A stretch of 10,992 nt of DNA, taken from positions 1-10,992 of the forward strand of contig DATKVG010000170.1 of assembly GCA_035530195.1 (NCBI GenBank), in the 5' to 3' direction. Within the stretch, counting starts at the first letter, position 1; each line of letters begins with the position of its first letter. Below the pieces are notes generated by a model, which ran no database searches, was not told the origin of the DNA, and saw only the letters and a program-made list of their open reading frames with translations. Source of the DNA: JAPLKX01 sp035530195. GTDB lineage: Bacteria; Hydrogenedentota; Hydrogenedentia; Hydrogenedentales; SLHB01. This document shows positions 6,514 through 10,992 of this stretch, in pieces. The position numbers were made by a program, and so were the translations under genes.

Positions 6514-8055
6514 ATGCGCGTGGATTTGAGAAAGCTGTTATGTGTTGCGGTGGTGGTGCTTGCGGGGTTGCCGGCGTCGGCGGTTGTGACGCTGCCGAAA
6601 ATCATCGGCGATCACATGATGCTTCAACAGGGCGTGAAGGCGCCGGTTTGGGGCAAGACGTCTCCGGGTGACAAAGTGACGGTGTCGATGTGCGGCAAGA
6701 CGGTTTCTGCGAGGGCGTGCAGCAAGGGCTACTGGCAAATTGAACTGCCCAAAATGAAGGCGGGCGGGCCGTACGAAATGACGATCTCGGACAAGGACGG
6801 CTCGGTCACGGTCAAAGACATCCTGGTGGGCGAGGTGTGGATGGGTTCGGGGCAGTCGAACATGCAGTGGGCCGTGAAAGACACCAATAACGCCGAGGCG
6901 GAAATCGCGGCCGCCAACTACCCGCGGATCCGGCTGTTCTACGTTGAGCGGCAGGTGGCCGAGAACCCGCGGTGGGACTGCAACGGGAGCTGGCTGGTGT
7001 GCACGCCGGAAAACATCCCGATTTTTTCGGCGGTGCTCTACTATTTTGGCCGTGATTTGCACAAGGAACTCGGGGTGCCGATGGGGTTGATCCATACGTC
7101 GTGGGGCGGGACTCCGGCGGAGTCGTGGACGAGCGCGCCGGCGATGCAGGCCAACCCGGAGTTCAAACCACTGCTGGACCGGTGGGCGGACATTATCGCC
7201 AACTATCCGGTGGCCAAGGCGGCATACGACGAGGCGGTGAAGAAGTGGGAGGCGGAGGTTGCGCAGGCCAAGTCGGAAAACAAGCCCGAACCGAAGAAAC
7301 CGGATGCGCCGCAAGGCCCTGATTCGCCGCACCGGCCGTCGTCGTTGTACAACGCGATGATCGCGCCGCTGGTTCCGTACGGCGTGCGCGGGGCGATCTG
7401 GTACCAGGGCGAATCGAATGCGGGCCGGGCGTATCAGTATCGGGCGTTATTCCCGGCGATGATCAATGACTGGTGCGAGGCGTGGGACGATGATTTTGCG
7501 TTTTATTGGGTACAACTGGCGAATTTCACAAAACGGCTCGAGGAGCCGGCGGACTCGGATTGGGCGGAGTTGCGCGAGGCCCAAACCATGACGCTGTCCC
7601 TGCCGCACACCGGCCAGGCCGTCATTATCGACATCGGCGAGGCCGAAAACATCCACCCGCGAAACAAGCAGGACGTGGGCAAGCGGCTGGCTTTGATCGC
7701 GCTGGCGAAAGACTACGGGCGGAAGGTCGAGTGGAGCGGGCCGATGTTCAAGTCGGCGAGGTTCGGCGGCGGGAAGGCGACTGTAAGCTTCAAGCACGCA
7801 ACGGGGCTCAAGACGTCCAACGGTCAGGCGCCGCGTGGGTTTGCCGTGGCTGGGGCCGACAAGAAGTTTTACTGGGCGGACGCGGCCATCAAGGGCAACA
7901 AAGTGGTGCTGAGGTGCAAGGACGTGGCGGAGCCCGTGGCGGTCCGGTACGGGTGGGCGAACAACCCCGACGTGAACGTGTATAACGGGGCGGGGCTGCC
8001 GGCGTCGCCGTTCAGGTCCGACGGCTGGCCCGGGATCACGTTCGGGAAGAATTAG
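6514..8055 (+). CDS. Secreted sialate O-acetylesterase-like SGNH hydrolase
   Basis: 513 residues from ATG 6514, chosen for GGAGG (6501-6505) eight bases upstream and because the protein then begins with a clear signal peptide: MRVDLRKLL, hydrophobic VAVVVLAG, and probable cleavage after ASA (residue 23). An N-terminal beta domain (about 26-100) precedes the SASA-type catalytic domain. GSGQSNMQ (111-118) holds the nucleophile Ser115. WGGTPAESW (197-205) and WYQGESNA (296-303) are conserved oxyanion or binding blocks, and IHPRNKQDVGKRLAL (380-394) carries the catalytic His381. The domain is interrupted at about 235-275 by a charged, Lys/Glu/Pro-rich helical insert. The family removes O-acetyl groups from sialic acids or other carbohydrates; here it is exported, so it probably deacetylates an external glycan. 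It is not clearly in an operon. Confidence 0.9.
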   Translation: MRVDLRKLLCVAVVVLAGLPASAVVTLPKIIGDHMMLQQGVKAPVWGKTSPGDKVTVSMCGKTVSARACSKGYWQIELPKMKAGGPYEMTISDKDGSVTVKDILVGEVWMGSGQSNMQWAVKDTNNAEAEIAAANYPRIRLFYVERQVAENPRWDCNGSWLVCTPENIPIFSAVLYYFGRDLHKELGVPMGLIHTSWGGTPAESWTSAPAMQANPEFKPLLDRWADIIANYPVAKAAYDEAVKKWEAEVAQAKSENKPEPKKPDAPQGPDSPHRPSSLYNAMIAPLVPYGVRGAIWYQGESNAGRAYQYRALFPAMINDWCEAWDDDFAFYWVQLANFTKRLEEPADSDWAELREAQTMTLSLPHTGQAVIIDIGEAENIHPRNKQDVGKRLALIALAKDYGRKVEWSGPMFKSARFGGGKATVSFKHATGLKTSNGQAPRGFAVAGADKKFYWADAAIKGNKVVLRCKDVAEPVAVRYGWANNPDVNVYNGAGLPASPFRSDGWPGITFGKN

Positions 8056-8060
8056 TCTTA

Positions 8061-8085
8061 GACAGGATAACAGGATTTATAGGAT
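8061..8085. repeat. ACAGGAT-type direct repeat, copy 1
   Basis: GACAGGATAACAGGATT plus eight bases, starting five bases after the acetylesterase stop codon. It matches 22 of 25 positions with copy 2 at 8506-8530. ACAGGAT strings are a common intergenic motif in many bacterial genomes (general knowledge). Confidence 0.8.
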
Positions 8086-8104
8086 TTGAATTTGTGCCGT
8101 GGTT

Positions 8105-8149
8105 GCGGTGGGGTCGCGTGCGGTGGGGTCGCGTGCGGTGGGGTCGCGC
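8105..8149. repeat. 15-bp tandem repeat, three copies
   Basis: GCGGTGGGGTCGCGT repeats at 8105-8119 and 8120-8134, and once more at 8135-8149 with the last base changed. The third copy is the outer half of the left arm of the inverted-repeat element that follows, so the arm end seems to have been duplicated in tandem. Confidence 0.9.
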
Positions 8150-8243
8150 TCCCGCGCGACCGTGGCGATGGAGGAGGGGTGGCGTGCCATGCTTTGGGTC
8201 TGTTATGGAAAACGGCGGTCGCGCGGGAGCGCGACCCCACCGC
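8135..8243. repeat. REPIN-like inverted-repeat element, copy B
   Basis: Perfect 28-nt arms at 8135-8162 and 8216-8243 (29 with the next base pair) surround a 53-nt centre. The arms contain GTCGCGCTCCCGCGCGAC and its complement. It is the better-preserved copy of the element at 2507-2616; the total lengths (109 and 110 bp) agree. It lies between two rightward genes and not at a convergent junction, so termination is not its only possible role. Confidence 0.9.
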
Positions 8244-8300
8244 AATGCTCGCGAGGCTCATTTGGCAATGGTTTGGAAGAAGAAGAGGAGGAACGTTTTC

Positions 8301-8495
8301 ATGGCTGATTGTGCAAACTTGAAGAAGAACCAGCAGCGGTGTACGTGCACGTATGACTGCCCGCAGAAGGGTGCGTGTTGCGATTGCCTGCACAGCCACC
8401 TGGCCAAGCGGCAGTTGCCGGCCTGCTGTTTCCCGGCGGCCGTCGAGAAGACCTACGACAGGTCGTTCGCGGCGTTTATCAAGGCGTGGAGCTGA
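8301..8495 (+). CDS. Small cysteine-rich protein, DUF6485-like
   Basis: 64 residues from ATG 8301, with GGAGG (8287-8291) nine bases upstream. The frame is open back to 8094, but that stretch is the repeat element and lacks protein-like composition. Sequence features: MADCANLKKN start, then CTCTYDCPQKGACCDCL (14-30), HSHLAKRQLPACCFP (31-45) and an acidic/aromatic tail TYDRSFAAFI. Cysteines are at 4, 14, 16, 20, 26, 27, 29, 42 and 43. This pattern of N-terminal C-x-N-L, a CxCTY motif, a cysteine cluster and ELPACFFP-like block matches my recollection of DUF6485, an uncharacterised cytosolic family of about this length. Metal binding is likely; function is unknown. It is flanked by two 25-bp direct repeats (8061-8085 and 8506-8530). 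Confidence 0.8.
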   Translation: MADCANLKKNQQRCTCTYDCPQKGACCDCLHSHLAKRQLPACCFPAAVEKTYDRSFAAFIKAWS

Positions 8496-8505
8496 GGTTT
8501 TTTCG

Positions 8506-8530
8506 GACAGGATAACAGGATTAACGGGAT
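8506..8530. repeat. ACAGGAT-type direct repeat, copy 2
   Basis: Same orientation as copy 1 (8061-8085), starting ten bases after the stop codon of the cysteine-rich protein gene. The first 17 bases are identical between copies; differences lie at three of the last eight. Confidence 0.8.
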
Positions 8531-8549
8531 GACGGCGTCCTTGTCGCGG

Positions 8550-8571
8550 GAAGCGGCGGGGACGCCGCTTC
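8550..8571. other. Stem-loop with GGACGCC core
   Basis: GAAGCGGCG (8550-8558) pairs perfectly with CGCCGCTTC (8563-8571) around GGGA. It has the same GGGACGCC core and similar geometry to a unit of the 1-290 array. No T-run follows. Confidence 0.7.
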
Positions 8572-8607
8572 TACGTAGTGCCGAAAGCGGCGTATTGAAG
8601 AAAAGGT

Positions 8608-8629
8608 GGCCGGGAGGTGTCTCCCGGCC
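8608..8629 (-). terminator. Intrinsic terminator of the first pseudopilin gene
   Basis: GGCCGGGAG (8608-8616) and CTCCCGGCC (8621-8629) form a perfect 9-bp stem with a 4-nt loop. Read on the minus strand the stem is followed by ACCTTTTCTTC, a moderately U-rich tail. It sits 26 nt past the stop codon at 8656. Confidence 0.75.
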
Positions 8630-8655
8630 GGCGTTTGTGTGATGAGCGTAATGTA

Positions 8656-9579
8656 TTACTGGCCACCGATGACGACAGCGAATGCGCGGTTGCAGGGGTG
8701 CTCGCCGGGGAATTTGATGAACTCGACGTGGCCGTCCATGAACAGGACGTTTCCGCCGCCGGGTACGTGGTTGTAGTCGCTGGGGTCATTGCCAACGATG
8801 TCGAACTGAACAGCCAGCTCGCTTTGTGCGCGCGCGCTTGCGGCGGGGTTGTTGATGTCGGTGATGAAGAATCGCTCGATGCCTTCGCGGAGCCGGTAAA
8901 CGTTGACTGTTGCGCCCAGGGAGTTGACGAAGCTTCGATCTTTGTCAGCTTCCGCGGCGCCCTCAGCAACGGTAGCCGCGTCTTCCACCAGGGAGGTGAG
9001 CGTCGTGATCATGGTGACGAAGTTGAACTCCATGTGGGTGACCGTATTCTCGAAACTGACGATGGCGGGATCGTTTTCGTCCATGCCGGGAAGCATGTAC
9101 ATATCCGACGTTATGCCATAGCCGAGGTAGACGTAAGACAGCGTATCCAACCGGCACGCGCAGATGGCGGTGCCGGGTTCTCCGGTGCACGTGTACCGGC
9201 CGCCCTGGAAGCGGTCCTGGCCGTCGCTGTCCGACGGGCACACCATCGCCTCGAAGTCAGACAGGTATTCAGGGTACATGCAGTCGCCCTGCCAGATCGC
9301 GTCAAAAGTGAGCGTGGCCGGATCGGTCAGGTCGCAGTGACGTGCGGCGCCGTTGCCAATGCTGCCGGAGTATTTGTTGGGCGGGAACTTCTGGCCTTTG
9401 GACTCGTTGGCGTACATCTTGAACGACAGGCCGACCTGCTTGAGGTTATTTGCGCAACTCGAGCGTCTTGCGGCTTCGCGTGCGCGTGCGAGTGCCGGCA
9501 GCAGGATGGCTGCCAGGATGCCGATAATTGCAATCACAACCAACAACTCGATAAGAGTAAAACCGTGTCTCTTTCTCAT
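8656..9579 (-). CDS. DUF1559 pseudopilin-like protein (H-x10-DG), paralogue 1
   Basis: 307 residues. A short basic start MRKRHG is followed by the type IV prepilin-type segment FTLIELLVVIAIIGILAA (7-24), with Glu11 at mature position 5; prepilin peptidase would cut after Gly6. LPALARAREAARRSSCANN (28-46) is the usual DUF1559 block. The body is rich in acidic residues and has cysteines at 82, 100, 114, 131, 140 and 142 that could form disulphides outside the cell. VYRLREGIERFFITDINNPA (227-246) and NHVPGGGNVLFMDGHVEFIK (270-289) close the domain, with His271 and Asp282-Gly283 ten residues apart. Likely membrane-anchored or assembled extracellularly; its exact role is unknown. The start is supported by AAAGGAGAGG just upstream. 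It has its own promoter (9631-9659) and terminator (8608-8629). Confidence 0.92.
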   Translation of the reverse strand: MRKRHGFTLIELLVVIAIIGILAAILLPALARAREAARRSSCANNLKQVGLSFKMYANESKGQKFPPNKYSGSIGNGAARHCDLTDPATLTFDAIWQGDCMYPEYLSDFEAMVCPSDSDGQDRFQGGRYTCTGEPGTAICACRLDTLSYVYLGYGITSDMYMLPGMDENDPAIVSFENTVTHMEFNFVTMITTLTSLVEDAATVAEGAAEADKDRSFVNSLGATVNVYRLREGIERFFITDINNPAASARAQSELAVQFDIVGNDPSDYNHVPGGGNVLFMDGHVEFIKFPGEHPCNRAFAVVIGGQ

Positions 9580-9630
9580 GATGTCCTCTCCTTTCCAGTT
9601 TCGGGTACAAATATAATCACCGCTGCCACT

Positions 9631-9659
9631 AGTTTAAGATAACAGGCAGAAGCTGTCAA
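9631..9659 (-). promoter_or_regulatory. Promoter of pseudopilin gene 1
   Basis: Minus strand: perfect TTGACA (9654-9659), 17-nt spacer, TAAACT (9631-9636). It would start transcription about 45 nt before the ATG. The same -35 and -10 hexamers precede the second pseudopilin gene. It begins only six bases past the T-run of the upstream terminator. Confidence 0.7.
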
Positions 9660-9664
9660 TCGAT

Positions 9665-9705
9665 AAAAAAGCCGGCCGGGATTGCTCTCCCGACCGGTAT
9701 TTTTT
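9665..9705 (-). terminator. Intrinsic terminator between the pseudopilin genes
   Basis: CCGGCCGGG (9672-9680) and CCCGACCGG (9689-9697) form a nine-pair stem on the minus-strand RNA, with one G-U; on the plus strand the same position is a C-A mismatch. A run of six U on the minus strand (complement of 9665-9670) follows within one base. A six-T run (9700-9705) exists on the other side, so weak two-way activity is possible. It insulates the promoter at 9631-9659 from the upstream pseudopilin gene. Confidence 0.75.
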
Positions 9706-9770
9706 AACAGAGGTATCAATCTTCTGGGCCACCAACGGCTTCTTTTGTTTAGGCACGCTCTACTAAAACC

Positions 9771-9800
9771 CGTAGGCCCGAGATCGGTCTCGGACCTACG
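9771..9800 (-). terminator. First terminator-like hairpin after pseudopilin gene 2
   Basis: CGTAGG-x-CCGAGA (9771-9783) pairs with TCTCGG-x-CCTACG (9788-9800) around TCGG. On the minus-strand RNA the x position is a U-G pair, giving a 13-pair stem, followed by GGTTTTAG. It starts 23 nt past the stop codon at 9824, and a second, stronger terminator follows at 9665-9705. Confidence 0.65.
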
Positions 9801-9823
9801 AGTCAGGATGACTTACGCAGCCT

Positions 9824-10696
9824 CTAGAACATTACTCCGTTGAGGAATCCCATCGTGGCATTGACGGGATGATCTGGAGACGGATACTTGATGAATTCGA
9901 CATGGCCGTCCATGTAGAGGACGTTGCATCCGCCGGGGATATGGTTGAATTCGTCCACGTCCGTGCTGACTTGGTCCCACATGATGGCGATTTCGCTTTG
10001 CGCTTGCGCGGACGCGGCGGGGTTGTTGATGTCCGTGATGAAGAATCGTTCGATCCCTTCGCGCAGCCTGTAGAGAATCCGCGGGTCCGGATCCTCGTAA
10101 GGAACGTCCCTGTCCGCGGCGTTGGCTGCCTCGGCCTTGGTGGTCGAGTCGGCAATGTCATTTGACAAGGCAGTCAGCGTGATGCCGAACCCCACTAAGT
10201 CGAGGCTTTCCCCCCCAGGGGCATTGGGGTCGGCCCCGGCTGTGACATAGTGATCGAGCCCGATCGCCCACGCCGTATACACGTATGAGCCCGCGCCAAA
10301 CAGGCAGGGGCAAATGGGATTGTCGGGATTCTCGTCGCAATTCCAGGTGCCCCCAGTTATGTAGTCGGGCGAGTCGGCATCCGACGGGCACAACATGACG
10401 TTCATGTCCGACAGGTATTCCGGGTAGACCGTGTCGCCTTGGAACCAGAAATCCAGTTCATAGTCACTGCAATCACTCTCGCCGGCATACTTTGTCGGCG
10501 GGAACTTTCCGCCCTTTGCTTCATTGGAATACATCTTGTGTACCAACCCGAGTTGTTTGAGGTTGTTAGCGCAGCTTGCGCGGCGTGCCGCTTCGCGTGC
10601 GCGTGCGAGTGCCGGCAGCAGGATGGCTGCAAGAATACCGATGATGGCAATTACAACCAGCAGTTCGATAAGTGTAAAACCAACCTTCCTTCTCAT
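9824..10696 (-). CDS. DUF1559 pseudopilin-like protein (H-x10-DG), paralogue 2
   Basis: 290 residues from the ATG at 10696, chosen because AAGGAG lies eight bases upstream and the protein then starts MRRKVG-FTLIELL, a correct prepilin leader; the frame is open to 10762 but those codons overlap the leader. Gly6 is the expected processing site and Glu11 is mature Glu5. After LPALARAREAARRASCANN (28-46) the middle diverges strongly from paralogue 1, with cysteines at 76, 103, 120, 129 and 131. YRLREGIERFFITDINNPAA (209-228) is shared with paralogue 1 without change, and NHIPGGCNVLYMDGHVEFIK (251-270) carries His252 and Asp263-Gly264. Probably exported and anchored by the N-terminal helix; its role is unknown. 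It is transcribed from its own promoter (10772-10801) and followed by two hairpin terminators. Confidence 0.92.
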   Translation of the reverse strand: MRRKVGFTLIELLVVIAIIGILAAILLPALARAREAARRASCANNLKQLGLVHKMYSNEAKGGKFPPTKYAGESDCSDYELDFWFQGDTVYPEYLSDMNVMLCPSDADSPDYITGGTWNCDENPDNPICPCLFGAGSYVYTAWAIGLDHYVTAGADPNAPGGESLDLVGFGITLTALSNDIADSTTKAEAANAADRDVPYEDPDPRILYRLREGIERFFITDINNPAASAQAQSEIAIMWDQVSTDVDEFNHIPGGCNVLYMDGHVEFIKYPSPDHPVNATMGFLNGVMF

Positions 10697-10771
10697 TGTG
10701 ATAGCTCCTTTCCTTCTTAAACAATAAGACACAAACGTGGGTCCATTGCCACGCTCTCCCATGACAACTGA

Positions 10772-10801
10772 AGTTTAAATGTTACGCAGCTCTTTTGTCA
10801 A
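10772..10801 (-). promoter_or_regulatory. Promoter of pseudopilin gene 2
   Basis: Minus strand: perfect TTGACA (10796-10801), 18-nt spacer, TAAACT (10772-10777). The leader would be about 70 nt. The hexamers equal those of the promoter at 9631-9659, apart from one base of spacing. Confidence 0.65.
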
Positions 10802-10895
10802 TGTTTTATTGGAAATCGTGTTTAATGTGGCGTGGTCGGATCTTGAATCGGCTTGTCCAGCAAGGGTTTACATGTGTTGACGGGCGGGTGGAATT

Positions 10896-10910
10896 TTGAC
10901 GGATCGTCAA
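10896..10910. promoter_or_regulatory. Operator-like palindrome
   Basis: TTGACG-GAT-CGTCAA is a perfect 6-bp inverted repeat with a 3-nt centre, in the 190-bp stretch upstream of the second pseudopilin promoter. It is about 95 bp upstream of that -35. A regulator site is one reading; chance is another. No complete gene is seen from 10802 to the window end. Confidence 0.3.
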
Positions 10911-10992
10911 GAACCACCGGGGATGGAAGTGCGAAGTGTGGCAAGGGCTGGAGAAGTCAACTGATTACCAATACGTGATGCCGGGGAACCGG

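Noticed and set aside
6538..7332. 264-codon leftward open frame
   Set aside because: Antisense shadow of the acetylesterase, with Arg/His-rich composition.
8094..8300. N-terminal extension of the DUF6485-like gene
   Set aside because: The stretch is the GC-rich inverted-repeat element; the ATG at 8301 has its own ribosome site and gives the length I recall for the family.
8617..9642. 341-codon rightward open frame
   Set aside because: Antisense to pseudopilin gene 1, which carries the prepilin and H-x10-DG motifs, a promoter and a terminator.
9713..9760. Short leftward reading ending EAVGGPED, perhaps the 3' remnant of another pseudopilin gene
   Set aside because: Nothing upstream continues the similarity and the segment lies between two terminators; it is too short to support.

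Overview
The window looks like a GC-rich bacterial chromosome from the Planctomycetota/Hydrogenedentota side of the tree. This is inferred from three things: two pseudopilin-like DUF1559 proteins with the N-terminal GFTLIELLVVIAIIGILAA block and an H-x10-DG C-terminal motif, a secreted sialate O-acetylesterase-like enzyme, and many short GC-rich hairpin repeats between genes. I favour a Hydrogenedentes-like lineage but cannot prove it from sequence alone. There is no rRNA, tRNA, transposase, integrase or CRISPR array.

Layout. 1-437: a 27-bp tandem array (11 units, cut by the window edge), then a long perfect inverted repeat, then a candidate extended -10 promoter. 438-2492 (+): a five-helix membrane protein with a degenerate sulfatase/phosphoethanolamine-transferase-type domain. 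2507-2616: a REPIN-like inverted-repeat element between converging genes. 3860-2650 (-): a small unknown 85-aa protein followed by a Gfo/Idh/MocA oxidoreductase, probably co-transcribed. 3861-4208: a divergent intergenic region with promoters, leader stem-loops and an 18-bp tandem repeat. 4209-6291 (+): a RACo-like [2Fe-2S]/ASKHA activator of corrinoid proteins and a 54-aa cysteine-pair protein too small for most gene callers. 6514-8055 (+): the secreted acetylesterase. 8056-8580: a repeat-rich stretch with a second copy of the REPIN-like element, a 64-aa DUF6485-like cysteine-rich protein, and two 25-bp direct repeats around them. 10696-8656 (-): two paralogous DUF1559 pseudopilin genes, each with its own TTGACA promoter and its own terminator(s).

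Functionally the genes do not form one pathway. The activator points to corrinoid-dependent methyl transfer, although no methyltransferase or corrinoid protein is visible. The acetylesterase and the oxidoreductase fit carbohydrate use. The DUF1559 proteins are probably exported and processed by prepilin peptidase. No complete novel multi-gene system is evident. The most unusual material is the interspersed repeat complement (several families sharing a GGACGCC core, plus a two-copy REPIN-like element) and the sulfatase-fold protein that has lost its metal-site motifs.
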